This document shows positions 1-7,978 of a stretch of 64,000 bases of DNA, one piece after another; the first letter of the stretch is position 1, and each line of letters opens with the position of its first letter. Origin of the DNA: Pseudorhodoferax aquiterrae (GTDB lineage: Bacteria > Pseudomonadota > Gammaproteobacteria > Burkholderiales > Burkholderiaceae_C); NCBI RefSeq assembly GCF_014652235.1, contig NZ_BMYK01000006.1, positions 248,001 to 312,000 of the forward strand. Reading direction: 5' to 3'. The position numbers and the translations under genes were made by a program. The notes below the pieces were generated by a model that did not search any database, had not been told where the DNA came from, and saw nothing but the letters and a program-made list of their open reading frames with translations.

Positions 1-445
1 CGCTGCCTGCTCATCGGTCCGCCCGCTCGCCCAGGGCGAGGATGTCCAAGGAGGCATGCCGTTGCAGGATGCATTCGGCACATCCGTCCACATGGCCGAC
101 GGACACGCGTGCGACACGCAGCGGCGGCCCGTCTCGGCCGCCGTCCCGGTGAAAGGCGTGGTGACCGCGGAGGGGGTCAGGCATCGTGACAGAGAACTGC
201 GCCATGCTCGGAAACTTCTGTGCAAAACGCAAGTTTTCCAGGCCGGGCCGCCGCCGAACCGGCCATCCGGTACCAGTAGTCGGTCCGTCGATGACGGCCG
301 TCGGCGCGTGAGCAACGCAGCGCTGTCGACCGCGGCCGCCTGGATCGATCGCGCGCGGTGAAGCTCGGCCCGTATTCCCACGGCATGGAGGCCTGATGGA
401 CCACGTGCCCCGGCCCCCCATCCCCGCGAACCTGGAGGCGACCAA
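1..445. other. No supported gene at left edge
   Basis: Open frames exist on both strands here, but none has a convincing start site, recognisable motif or protein-like composition. The long minus-strand frame across this stretch is Arg/His-rich and runs antisense through the better supported small genes at 446 and 875, so it looks like a high-GC shadow. I see nothing else I can name. Confidence 0.5.
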
Positions 446-745
446 ATGACTGCAGGAAGGTGTGGTGTTCCCGTGTATGTTTCCCTGGATGTGCCCATGT
501 TCCACTGCGTCGAAGGCTTTGTGCGCGTCGCCGCTGCTGTCGATGAACCGGGCGTCATGCACGTGGAGGTGTTCGGCAGCGAAGCCTGCATCCACGCCAT
601 CCACCTGGTCTTGCTTGAGGGCCCGATCGATGCGGAGCTGGACGGACGGACGATCCGCATGGTCCATTTCGCCGTGCGCAACGACGCAGACAAGCGCCGC
701 ATCGCCATGACGGTCCGCTTCCAGGAGTCGCCCCGGCACCGCTGA
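446..745 (+). CDS. Small hypothetical protein (99 aa)
   Basis: I do not recognise this family. The predicted product alternates hydrophobic and charged stretches as a folded beta-rich domain might (for example IHAIHLVLLEG and IRMVHFAVRNDADKRR), and has no signal peptide or membrane segment. A good ribosome binding site (GGAGG) lies about 8 nt before the ATG. It sits at the head of a run of small, same-strand stress-type genes. The protein-like composition and the ribosome site are the only support, so function is unknown. Confidence 0.5.
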   Translation: MTAGRCGVPVYVSLDVPMFHCVEGFVRVAAAVDEPGVMHVEVFGSEACIHAIHLVLLEGPIDAELDGRTIRMVHFAVRNDADKRRIAMTVRFQESPRHR

Positions 746-874
746 CGGCGGGCTCTCGTACCGGAACTTCTGGGTGTCTGTCCTACCCGCGGCCAGCAGG
801 TCCGGTGACGGCGTCCCGTTGCAGGGCTTCCTACCTTGTTCCTGAGCATGCCGCTCGAACAACCGGAGGCCACC

Positions 875-1153
875 ATGACCAAGGCGCAGAACGAACCGAA
901 CCTGCAAGCTCAGCCGGAGCAGTCCCGTCCTGCTGCGATCAACCCTGCGAGTGCCCAGGGGGGACAAGGCGACATGCTGCCGAGCATCGACGACGTCGAC
1001 ACGACCCGGACAGCCGGCGCCGTCGCGACACAGATGGACCGTGAAGGGCGGACCCTGGGTTCGGACGCACGGGCCGCCGACCATGGCACGCTGGACAAGG
1101 GCCTGGGGCCCGCCCAGGTGGAGGGCCGGCAGAAGCCTTCGCCTCGGAACTGA
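875..1153 (+). CDS. Small hydrophilic hypothetical protein (92 aa)
   Basis: A short, Gln/Asp/Gly/Arg-rich product with no hydrophobic core, no cysteine and no membrane segment, so probably disordered. I place the start at the ATG at 875 because GGAGG lies a few bases before it; a longer frame opens upstream at 836 without such a site. Composition resembles the other small hydrophilic gene at 25996. Such proteins are common near stress-response genes of Comamonadaceae, but no function can be assigned. Confidence 0.45.
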   Translation: MTKAQNEPNLQAQPEQSRPAAINPASAQGGQGDMLPSIDDVDTTRTAGAVATQMDREGRTLGSDARAADHGTLDKGLGPAQVEGRQKPSPRN

Positions 1154-1370
1154 CATGGCGCCGCGCCGCTTGGGGACCGACTGCCCCCGCATCCCCCGGG
1201 GGTGCGCTCCGACCACATGCAGACCACAGCGCAGCCTATGAGGCCAAGCGGCGGCGTCCTACCGCTCAAGGCCTTGCCATGTTCGAAAGTCATTTCGCCG
1301 GTGGATGTGATGAGGACAGCAGCCGGCAGACCAACAAACACAGCAACGTCTCACTTCTGAAGGACACCCT

Positions 1371-1772
1371 ATGAAAAAGCATCTTCTTTGGATCGCCCTG
1401 GCTGGCAGCGTCTTCGCCGCGACTGGCGCGAACGCGATGACCAAGGACGAGTACAACGTCGCCAAGGAGAAGATCTCGGCCGACTACAAGGTGGCCAAAG
1501 CCAAGTGCGACACCTTCAAGGACAACGCCAAGGACGTGTGCGAGAAGGAAGCCAAGGGCACGGAGAACGTGGCCAAGGCCGAGCTCGAGCAGCGCTACAA
1601 GCCCTCGAACGACCATGCCAAGAAGGTCGCCGAAGCCAAGGCCGAAATGGCCTACGAAGTCGCCAAGGAAAAGTGCGACGACATGAACGGCAATGCCAAG
1701 GACGCGTGCGAAAAGGACGCCAAGGCGCAGCACGAAGCCGCCAAGGCCGAAATCAAGCGCATGAAGGGCTGA
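1371..1772 (+). CDS. Secreted Lys/Ala-rich protein with two Cys-containing repeats
   Basis: The product (133 aa) starts with a clear Sec signal peptide (MKKHLLWIALAGSVF, cleavage likely after ANA near residue 22), so the mature part is probably periplasmic. The mature chain is almost entirely helix-forming Lys, Ala and Glu. It contains two copies of a roughly 35-residue unit, at about residues 40-75 and 95-129. Each carries two cysteines 12 apart in the pattern AKxKCD...NAKDxCEK, so an intra-repeat disulfide is plausible. GAAGGA precedes the ATG. Related uncharacterised proteins are common in Burkholderiales. Function is unknown; osmotic or envelope stress is a guess from composition and neighbours. 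Confidence 0.8.
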   Translation: MKKHLLWIALAGSVFAATGANAMTKDEYNVAKEKISADYKVAKAKCDTFKDNAKDVCEKEAKGTENVAKAELEQRYKPSNDHAKKVAEAKAEMAYEVAKEKCDDMNGNAKDACEKDAKAQHEAAKAEIKRMKG

Positions 1773-1900
1773 TCGACGCTGCAGGCCCGCGCACAGCGCA
1801 TCTTCCTACGCCAGCGCGGGCCCCTCGATCACCCATCGCCACCGCGCGCGGCGTAGCCTGAAGGCTGGGCTTGTCGCTCACCATCCAGGAGACCGAAAGA

Positions 1901-2125
1901 ATGGGAAACGAAGACATCAGCTTTGCACCGAATGCAACGGGCGCCGATCGCATCGACACCGGCTCCGACGAGGCTGTGCGCGTGTGGGCGCAACGCCTGA
2001 ACGTCAGCCCCGACCAGATCCGGGAGGCCGTCGACAAGGTCGGCGACCGCGCCAGCGATGTGGAGCTGCACCTCAAGGGCAGCCGCAGCACGACCAACGA
2101 CGACCGCGTGGAAGCGGCGGAGTAG
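1901..2125 (+). CDS. DUF3606 domain protein (74 aa)
   Basis: The central part matches the DUF3606 pattern: a DRIDTGSDEAVRVWAQRLNV segment, then SPDQIREAVDKVG, then a DVELHLKG end. This is a short helical fold that recalls small DNA- or protein-binding modules. The start is the ATG at 1901, with AGGAG about 10 nt upstream; an in-frame TTG at 1871 would add ten residues but lies before that ribosome site. The family has no established biochemical role and is often found beside stress and general-response genes, which fits the small genes just upstream. Confidence 0.8.
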   Translation: MGNEDISFAPNATGADRIDTGSDEAVRVWAQRLNVSPDQIREAVDKVGDRASDVELHLKGSRSTTNDDRVEAAE

Positions 2126-2169
2126 ATCCAGGACGGGTGCCCCCAGCGTGGTCGGCGGGTGCAGCAGTG

Positions 2170-3135
2170 TCAGTTCTGCATGCCGGCGCGTCGCACCGTG
2201 GCGCGCATGCGCGGCAACTCTTCCTCGATGCGCGCCGCCACCGCCTCGCCGGGCTCATAGGCCGGCTGCAGGCCGTTGTTGACCAGCCCTTTCTGCAGTT
2301 CGGCCGAAGCGGCGGTGTCGGCGATCGCCTTGTGCAGCGCGCCGCGTACCGCGGCCGGCAAGCCACGCGGCGCGACCACGGCCAGCCAGGAGTCCGCTGC
2401 AAAACCGGGGTAGCCGCTCTCGGCGATGGTCGGCACCTGGGGTAGTTGCGGCGCCCGGCTCTCGCCCAGCACCGCGATGGCCTTGACCTTGCCGGCCTTG
2501 AGCTGGGGCAGCGCAGCCGCCACGGTGTCCACACTCAGCGGAATCTGGCCGCCGATGAGGTCGGTCATCGCCGGTGCGCTGCCCTTGTAGGGGATGTGCG
2601 TGAGCTTGACGCCGGCGCGCTCCCACAGCATCTCGCCCGCGAAATGCCCGGTCGTGCCGTTGCCGAAGCTGCCATAGACGAACTTGTCGGGCGCGGCGCG
2701 CACGGCGGCGAGCAGCTGGCCAAAGTCCTTGGCCGGCACCGCAGGATGGGCCAGCAGGATCAGCGGCACCCGCGCCGTCATGCCCAACGGCTCGAAGCTC
2801 TTGAGCGCGTCGTAAGGCAGCTTGTCATTGAGGGCCGGGTTGATCGTGAAAGTCGAGCCCGAGCTGATCAACAGCGTGTAGCCGTCGGGCGCGGCGTTGG
2901 CTGCCGCGACCGCTCCCACCACCGTGCCGGCGCCGGCACGGTTGTCGGCCACCACGGGCTGGCCCAGGCGCTCGCCGAGGCTCTTGGCCACCAGCCGGCC
3001 CACCACGTCCACGGCCCCGCCGGGCGGGAACGGGATCACGAGCTGGACCGGCTTGGCCGGCCAGGCCTGCGCCCATCCGGGCGCAGGGGCCGCAAAGGCC
3101 GTGGCCAGGGCCATGCTTGCAACGAGGTACTTCAT
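2170..3135 (-). CDS. Bug/TctC-family tripartite tricarboxylate transporter binding protein
   Basis: A periplasmic solute-binding protein of about 321 aa. The signal peptide (MKYLVASMALATAFAAPAPG, AxA-type cleavage) is followed by the WPAKPVQLVIPFPPGG opening typical of Bug proteins, then the ADNRAGAGTVVGA and [11 protein letters not shown] motifs and the HIPYKGSAPAMTDLIGGQI ligand-loop region. These proteins deliver carboxylates or similar small ligands to TctAB-type permeases; no tctA or tctB gene is adjacent, which is usual for orphan Bug genes in this order. AAGGAG precedes the ATG. It lies downstream of the Lrp and M20 genes on the same strand (175-bp gap) and may share their substrate. 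The ligand cannot be read from sequence. Confidence 0.9.
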   Translation of the reverse strand: MKYLVASMALATAFAAPAPGWAQAWPAKPVQLVIPFPPGGAVDVVGRLVAKSLGERLGQPVVADNRAGAGTVVGAVAAANAAPDGYTLLISSGSTFTINPALNDKLPYDALKSFEPLGMTARVPLILLAHPAVPAKDFGQLLAAVRAAPDKFVYGSFGNGTTGHFAGEMLWERAGVKLTHIPYKGSAPAMTDLIGGQIPLSVDTVAAALPQLKAGKVKAIAVLGESRAPQLPQVPTIAESGYPGFAADSWLAVVAPRGLPAAVRGALHKAIADTAASAELQKGLVNNGLQPAYEPGEAVAARIEEELPRMRATVRRAGMQN

Positions 3136-3310
3136 GCTTTCTCCTTGGGGCTGGGGTTGAAAAATGGCGATCGCGCCGGCGCAGGGCGCAGGCATCCCCG
3201 CGCCGGTCCCGCGGGGTCGGCGAACAGAGGGCGTAGAGGTGGGCGGCCCGGGCGGACGCGCGGCTAGGAAGGCGGCGGGGGCTGGGCGCTGCAGTGCATG
3301 GCCGGCTCGC

Positions 3311-3823
3311 TCAGATCGGCAACTGCGTGGTCGACAGCACCTGCTTGAGCACCATGAACGTGCGCACCTGGCGCACGCCCGGCAGGTACAGCAGTTGCTC
3401 GGCGTGCAGGCGGTTGAAGCTGTCGTTGTCCTTGGTGCGCAGCATCATCATGTAGTCGAACTCGCCCGTGACCACATGGCATTCCAGGCAGCCGGAGACC
3501 TTCTGCGCGGCCTTCTCGAAGTCGGTGAAGGACTCGGGCGTGGAGCGGTCCAGCACCACGCCGATGATGACCAGCATGCCCGCGTTGAGCGGCCGCGGAT
3601 CCAGCAGGGCCACGATGCCCCGGATGAAGCCCTCCGCCTTGAGCCGTTCCACGCGGCGCAGACAGGCCGGCGCGCTCAGGTTGACCTTGGCCGCCAGCGC
3701 CACGTTGGAGATGGAAGCGTCGCGCTGCAGCGCGCGCAGGATGGCGCGGTCGATGCGGTCGATGCCGGCCACCGGCGCCTCGGCCTCGGGCGCGCTGCGG
3801 CTGCGCGTGCGCACGGCCTTCAT
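3311..3823 (-). CDS. Lrp/AsnC-family transcriptional regulator
   Basis: A 170-residue regulator: an unusual basic extension of about 20 residues, an N-terminal winged helix-turn-helix (IDRIDRAILRALQRDASISN...LSAPACLRRVERLKAEG), then a RAM-type ligand-binding domain (GMLVIIGVVLDR, GCLECHVVTGEFDYMMMLR, LPGVRQVRTFMVL). Family members bind amino acids or related ligands and switch oligomeric state on DNA. Its ATG overlaps the stop of the upstream M20 peptidase gene in an ATGA arrangement, so the two are translationally coupled and it may sense a product of the peptidase. Lrp-type AcdR proteins control acdS in other bacteria, and acdS lies 2.7 kb away; a role there is possible but unproven. Confidence 0.88.
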   Translation of the reverse strand: MKAVRTRSRSAPEAEAPVAGIDRIDRAILRALQRDASISNVALAAKVNLSAPACLRRVERLKAEGFIRGIVALLDPRPLNAGMLVIIGVVLDRSTPESFTDFEKAAQKVSGCLECHVVTGEFDYMMMLRTKDNDSFNRLHAEQLLYLPGVRQVRTFMVLKQVLSTTQLPI

Positions 3824-5244
3824 GCCGCAACGCCTGCGGCCGTGCGCCGTTGCGCGGCGATGGCCGGGCCTTGCTCCGCGAGATCCCAGAACAGGCCAGC
3901 CATGAGCTGCAGGCCCTCGCGCGCCACGCTGCCCAGCAGGTGCTCGTCGGGCGCGTGCTGGCTGCACGCCGGGTAGGAGTGCGGCACCCACAGCGTGGGC
4001 AGGCCCAGCAGGTCGGCGAACACGTCGTTGGGCAGCGAGCCACCGAAGTTGGGCAGCAGCGCGGGCGCCTTGCCGGTGCTGCGGCGCATGGAGTCCAGCG
4101 CCCAGTGCACCCAGGGGTCGTCGGGGTCCAGCCGCGTGGCGCCCATGGCCTCGCCGTCGGGCTCGACGGCCACATCGTCGAACCCCTGCTGGTCAAGGTG
4201 CGCGCGCAGGTGCTCGACGAAACGCGCGCTGTCGCTGCCGACCACGAAGCGGATCTGGCACAGCGCGAAGGCCTCGCCCGGGATCGCGCCCACCGGCGCC
4301 TCGGGGTTGCCGGTCTTGAAGGCCAGCACCTCGAGGGTGTTCCAGGCGTAGACGCGCTCGGTCGGCGTCAGGCCCGGCTCGCCCCAGTCGGGGTCGATCG
4401 GCGGGTCGGCCGGCCCGCCGCCGACCTCGATGGTCGACAGCGCCTGGCGCACGTTGGCCGGCAACGCGTCGGGCAGCAGGCCGGGCACCAGCACACGGCC
4501 GCGCGCATCGACCAGGCTCGCGATGGCATGGGCCAGCCGCGTGCCGGCATTGCGCAGCAGGCCGCCCCAGTTGCCCGAATGGTGGCCGCCCGGCCGCAGC
4601 CGCACGCGCAGCCGGAAGTTGAAGAAGCCGCGCGAGCCCAGGAACAGCGTGGGCCGCGGCGCCGCCACGCGCGGCCCGTCCGAGGCGATGAAGAGGTCGG
4701 CCGCCAGCGCTGCGCGGTGCAGCGCGCAGAAGGCGCGCAGGCCGGGCGAGCCGATCTCCTCGCCCGTCTCCAGCACGAGCTTGAGGTCGTAGCCCAGCCG
4801 GCCGCCGCGGGCCTGGAGCACCAGCGCCAGCGCCGCGAGGTTGATGCTGTGCTGGCCCTTGTTGTCGGCGCTGCCGCGGCCGTACCAGCGGTCGCCCTCC
4901 ACCGTCACGCGCCAGGGCGACAGGCCTTCGCGCCATTGCGCATCCTGGCCGCGCACCACGTCGGCATGGCCGTAGCTCAGCACGCAAAAGCTCGCGCCGG
5001 GCTCGCTGCGCTCGGCGACCAAGAAGGGGCCGCCGCCGGCCACGGGGTTGTCGAGAATGCGGCAGGCGAAGCCCATGGCCTGCAGTTCGGGCGTGATGTC
5101 CTCGGCCAGGTAGGCGTGCAGCGCCGGCCCGCCCGCGGGGTTCTGGCTCTCGGTGCGCTGCGCCACGCGGCGCGACAAAGTGTTGAAGAAGTGCCCCTGG
5201 TCGAAGTGGGCCGCCGCGGCGGCCAGGGCGTGTTCTCTGCGCAT
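3820..5244 (-). CDS. M20-family metallopeptidase (dipeptidase/deacylase-like)
   Basis: A 474-residue M20 hydrolase. Metal and catalytic motifs appear in order: SYGHADVV (His ligand and Asp, about residue 95), YGRGSADNKGQ (bridging Asp, about 128), ETGEEIGSPG (catalytic Glu and ligand Glu, about 161), GHHSGNWGG in the lid/dimerisation domain, and a C-terminal PHSYPACSQHAPDEH segment with the last His ligand. Such enzymes cleave dipeptides or N-acyl amino acids. The start at 5244 has AGGAG just upstream; a much longer frame extends to 6513 but crosses the divergent LysR gene and is not credible. It is divergent from that LysR gene and coupled to the downstream Lrp gene. Confidence 0.88.
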   Translation of the reverse strand: MRREHALAAAAAHFDQGHFFNTLSRRVAQRTESQNPAGGPALHAYLAEDITPELQAMGFACRILDNPVAGGGPFLVAERSEPGASFCVLSYGHADVVRGQDAQWREGLSPWRVTVEGDRWYGRGSADNKGQHSINLAALALVLQARGGRLGYDLKLVLETGEEIGSPGLRAFCALHRAALAADLFIASDGPRVAAPRPTLFLGSRGFFNFRLRVRLRPGGHHSGNWGGLLRNAGTRLAHAIASLVDARGRVLVPGLLPDALPANVRQALSTIEVGGGPADPPIDPDWGEPGLTPTERVYAWNTLEVLAFKTGNPEAPVGAIPGEAFALCQIRFVVGSDSARFVEHLRAHLDQQGFDDVAVEPDGEAMGATRLDPDDPWVHWALDSMRRSTGKAPALLPNFGGSLPNDVFADLLGLPTLWVPHSYPACSQHAPDEHLLGSVAREGLQLMAGLFWDLAEQGPAIAAQRRTAAGVAA

Positions 5245-5298
5245 TCGGAAGTCTCCTGGTGGTGTCGGTGGATGGGGACGAAGGACCGGGACGAGCGC

Positions 5299-5327
5299 AT
5301 GGTAGGCAGCACGCTGGCTTGCGAGAA
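5299..5327 (-). promoter_or_regulatory. Candidate promoter of the M20-Lrp operon
   Basis: Reading the minus strand, a TACCAT -10 (5304-5299) lies 17 bp downstream of a weak TTCTCG -35 (5327-5322). The implied transcription start near 5292 places the dyad at 5348-5366 about 65 bp upstream, the usual recognition position for LysR activators. The -35 is poor, as expected for an activated promoter. Predicted by eye only. Confidence 0.3.
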
Positions 5328-5347
5328 GCAGAAAATTCAGAAGCTCC

Positions 5348-5366
5348 GTTTGCCAAAATGGCAAAC
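5348..5366. promoter_or_regulatory. Perfect dyad, probable LysR operator
   Basis: GTTTGCCA and TGGCAAAC are perfect 8-bp inverted arms around AAA. The core TGCCAAAATGGCA also fits the T-N11-A rule for LysR-type boxes. It lies 22 bp before the LysR start at 5389 and in the divergent gap to the M20 gene, so it could serve both autoregulation and control of the peptidase operon. Confidence 0.55.
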
Positions 5367-5388
5367 CGTCTGACTCCCGGAACCCGCC

Positions 5389-6351
5389 ATGGCCTTGTCG
5401 CACCGGCTCCAGAGCACCGCCCTGCGCTACTTCCTCGAGGTGGTGCGCTGCGGTTCGATCAGCGAGGCCGCGCTGCGCGTCAACGTGGCCGGCTCGGCCG
5501 TGAGCCGGCAGATCGCCGGGCTCGAGCAGGCGCTGGGCCTGGCCCTGTTCGAGCGCCGGCCGCGCGGCATGACGCTGAGCCCGGCCGGCGAGCTGCTGGC
5601 CGAGCATGCGCGCAAGTCCGGGGCCGACGCCGAGCGCATCGTCGCCAGCATGCAGGCCTTGCAGGGCCTGGGCAGCGGCCATGTGCGCGTCGCGAGCTCC
5701 GAGGGCTTCGCGCTGCAGTTCCTGCCCACGCTGATCGACGAGTTCCTGGCCCGGCACCGCGGCGTCACCGTGCACCTGGGCGTGGCGGCGCCGGCCGAGG
5801 TCACGCAGCGCGTGCGCCAGGCGGCCTGCGACATCGGCGTCGTGTTCAGCTACAGCCGCGTGGGCTACACCGACGTCAAGGTCGCACACCGCCAGCCCGC
5901 GCCCGGCATGGCCGTGATGCGCACGGGGCACCCGCTGGCGCAGCACAAGCAGATCACGCTGGCGCAGCTGCAAGGCCATCCGATGGCGCTGCCCGGCACG
6001 GACACCACGCTGCGCCAGCTGTTCGACATCGCCTGCATCAAGCAGCGCGTGTCCGTCGACACGGTGTTCACGAGCAACTACGTGGGCGCGCTGCTGCGCT
6101 TCGTGCGGCTGCGCGATGCGGTCACGCTGGCCAGCGAGATCTCGGTGCTGGGCCTGCTGGCCGAGGAAGGCCTCTGCGCCGTGCCCATCCGCGACCGCAC
6201 CTTGAGCGGGCGCGACATCGAGGTGCAGATGCGGCCCGAGCGCGCGCATCCCGAACTCGTGCGCGTGTTCCGCGATTTCCTGATCGCGCAGCTGGCCGCG
6301 CCGCGTGGCAGCGGCCGGCCGGCGGGCAGGAGCAGGAGCGCCAGGGGCTGA
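5389..6351 (+). CDS. LysR-family transcriptional regulator
   Basis: A 320-residue LysR regulator. The N-terminal winged helix is clear (LRYFLEVVRCGSISEAALRV, AGSAVSRQIAGLEQALGLAL, FERRPRGMTLSPAGE), followed by a two-lobed effector domain beginning near residue 93 (GHVRVASSEGFALQFLPTLI). It is divergent from the M20 peptidase gene and the spacer holds a perfect dyad with a LysR-type core, so the M20-Lrp operon is the best predicted target. It is also immediately upstream of and codirectional with acdS (173-bp gap), so a role there cannot be excluded. The ligand is unknown. Confidence 0.9.
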   Translation: MALSHRLQSTALRYFLEVVRCGSISEAALRVNVAGSAVSRQIAGLEQALGLALFERRPRGMTLSPAGELLAEHARKSGADAERIVASMQALQGLGSGHVRVASSEGFALQFLPTLIDEFLARHRGVTVHLGVAAPAEVTQRVRQAACDIGVVFSYSRVGYTDVKVAHRQPAPGMAVMRTGHPLAQHKQITLAQLQGHPMALPGTDTTLRQLFDIACIKQRVSVDTVFTSNYVGALLRFVRLRDAVTLASEISVLGLLAEEGLCAVPIRDRTLSGRDIEVQMRPERAHPELVRVFRDFLIAQLAAPRGSGRPAGRSRSARG

Positions 6352-6372
6352 CATTCTTGGATTGAAATTTTG

Positions 6373-6445
6373 TTGCGTGCCGCGCCTACGGCGCGCATGC
6401 AAACGCCGAAAGCGCGTGCAATGCCGAAACTCGAACGGCATCGCA
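6373..6445. promoter_or_regulatory. Dyad-rich region upstream of acdS
   Basis: Two imperfect inverted repeats lie in the gap before acdS. The first, 6373-6402, has CGCGCC-TAC-GGCGCG with flanking TTGC/GCAA. The second, centred at 6431, has ATGCCG-N9-CGGCAT with flanking TGC/GCA. Either could be a regulator site (LysR or Lrp type) or, for the first, an RNA hairpin. No strong sigma-70 promoter was found, so the role is open. Confidence 0.3.
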
Positions 6446-6524
6446 CCGCCTGATTTCGCAACCCTGTTTCGCGGCATGCCTCCTATGCTTTGGGCCATCG
6501 ACCACCCGCCCACCAGGAGCCCGC

Positions 6525-7541
6525 ATGAACCTGCAGAAGTTTCCCCGCCACCCGCTGACCTTCGGCCCCACCCCCATCCAGCCGCTCCAGCGCCTGAGCG
6601 CCCATCTGGGCGGCGAGGTGCAGCTCTACGCCAAGCGCGAGGACTGCAACAGCGGCCTGGCCTTCGGCGGCAACAAGACGCGCAAGCTCGAGTACCTGAT
6701 CCCCGAGGCCATCGAGGGCGGCTACGACACGCTGGTGTCCATCGGCGGCATCCAGTCCAACCAGACGCGCCAGGTCGCCGCCGTGGCTGCGCACCTGGGC
6801 ATGCAATGCGTGCTGGTGCAGGAGAACTGGGTCAACTACGCCGATGCCGTGTACGACCGCGTGGGCAACATCGAGCTCTCGCGCATCATGGGTGCCGACG
6901 TGCGGCTGGACGCCTCGGGCTTCGACATCGGCATCCGCAAGAGCTGGGAAGAGGCGATGGACAGCGTGCGCCGCGCCGGCGGCAAGCCCTTCCCGATCCC
7001 GGCTGGCTGCTCCGAGCATCCCCGGGGCGGCCTGGGCTTCGTCGGCTTCGCCGAAGAGGTGCGCCAGCAGGAAAAGGAGTTGGGCTTCCAGTTCGACTAC
7101 ATCGTCGTCTGCTCGGTCACGGGCAGCACGCAGGCCGGCATGGTGGTGGGCTTCGCAGCCGACGGCCGGACCGACCGCGTGATCGGCATCGACGCCTCGG
7201 CCAAGCCGCAGCAGACCTTCGACCAGATCCTGCGCATCGCCAAGAACACCGCCCACCTCGTGGAGCTGGGCCGCGACATCACCGCCAAGGACATCGTGCT
7301 GGACACGCGCTTCGGCGGCCCCGAGTACGGCCTGCCCAGCGAAGGCACGCTGGAGGCCATCCGCCTGTGCGCGCGCCAGGAAGGCATGCTGACCGACCCG
7401 GTGTACGAGGGCAAGTCCATGCACGGCATGATCGAGATGGTGCGCCAGCGCGAGTTCCCGTCCGGCTCGCGCGTGCTGTACGCCCACCTGGGCGGCGTGC
7501 CCGCGCTGAGCGCCTACAGCTACCTCTTCCGCAACGGCTGA
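6525..7541 (+). CDS. acdS: 1-aminocyclopropane-1-carboxylate (ACC) deaminase
   Basis: The PLP enzyme that cleaves ACC, the plant ethylene precursor, to ammonia and 2-oxobutanoate in the cytoplasm. The 338-residue length is the family norm. The sequence follows the family throughout: [36 protein letters not shown] with the PLP lysine (about residue 51), [33 protein letters not shown] with the conserved Glu/Leu that separate ACC deaminase from D-cysteine desulfhydrase, and the final [21 protein letters not shown] lies 6-7 nt before the ATG. It suggests association with plants or roots. A small ORF follows after 4 nt. No adjacent divergent AcdR-type gene is present; the nearest Lrp gene is at 3311. 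Confidence 0.96.
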   Translation: MNLQKFPRHPLTFGPTPIQPLQRLSAHLGGEVQLYAKREDCNSGLAFGGNKTRKLEYLIPEAIEGGYDTLVSIGGIQSNQTRQVAAVAAHLGMQCVLVQENWVNYADAVYDRVGNIELSRIMGADVRLDASGFDIGIRKSWEEAMDSVRRAGGKPFPIPAGCSEHPRGGLGFVGFAEEVRQQEKELGFQFDYIVVCSVTGSTQAGMVVGFAADGRTDRVIGIDASAKPQQTFDQILRIAKNTAHLVELGRDITAKDIVLDTRFGGPEYGLPSEGTLEAIRLCARQEGMLTDPVYEGKSMHGMIEMVRQREFPSGSRVLYAHLGGVPALSAYSYLFRNG

Positions 7542-7545
7542 GCCC

Positions 7546-7962
7546 ATGCGCCAGCCGCCCGCCATGCAATGGATCTGCGCGCGTGGCGTGCTGGGCGCCG
7601 CGCAGGCGGCCGCCGCGGCCTTCGCGCGCGAACACGGGCTCGCGGTGGAACTGCGCGACCTGGCCGAGGGCGCCGCGCAGCTGGAGGCCAGCATCGCCTG
7701 CGAGACCCACTGGCGGCGCGGCCTGCGCGAGCGCGTGGACAGTCCGCTGGAAAGCTGGATCGCCCGCGTGCCCGGCCCCGTGCTGTGCATCGCCGAAGGC
7801 GGGCGCGCGCAGGCCGAATCGCTGCGCGCCTTCGTGCCCGCGGGCCGCGCCTACCTGGGGCTGTGGGGCGAGGAGGCGCTGCAGCCCCAAGCCATTGCGC
7901 TGGCGGCCCGGCAGCTGCTGCAGGCCGGCGCCGCGCGCGCGCTCATGCCGGCGGTGGACTGA
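7546..7962 (+). CDS. Hypothetical protein co-transcribed with acdS
   Basis: A 138-residue protein of no family I recognise, starting 4 nt after the acdS stop and so almost certainly in the same transcript. It is Ala-rich, with an alternating alpha/beta look: AREHGLAVELRDLAEG, then GPVLCIAEGGRAQAESLRAF, then GRAYLGLWGEEAL, ending in a helical ALAARQLLQAGAARAL. No signal peptide or membrane segment is seen. A second in-frame ATG at 7564 could be the true start. It ends 16 bp before the convergent binding-protein gene. A link to ACC or 2-oxobutanoate use is only inferred from the linkage. Confidence 0.65.
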   Translation: MRQPPAMQWICARGVLGAAQAAAAAFAREHGLAVELRDLAEGAAQLEASIACETHWRRGLRERVDSPLESWIARVPGPVLCIAEGGRAQAESLRAFVPAGRAYLGLWGEEALQPQAIALAARQLLQAGAARALMPAVD

Positions 7963-7978
7963 GCCGCCGTCCGTTCGT

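Noticed and set aside
56-361. A 101-codon plus-strand frame at the left edge
   Set aside because: Basic, low-complexity product with no ribosome site or family features.
11-1216. A 401-codon minus-strand open frame
   Set aside because: It is His/Arg-rich without domains, and runs antisense through two small plus-strand genes that have ribosome sites. It is a GC-driven shadow.
5245-6513. N-terminal extension of the M20 peptidase frame
   Set aside because: The extension is antisense to a well-formed LysR gene; the Met at 5244 has a ribosome site and matches family length.
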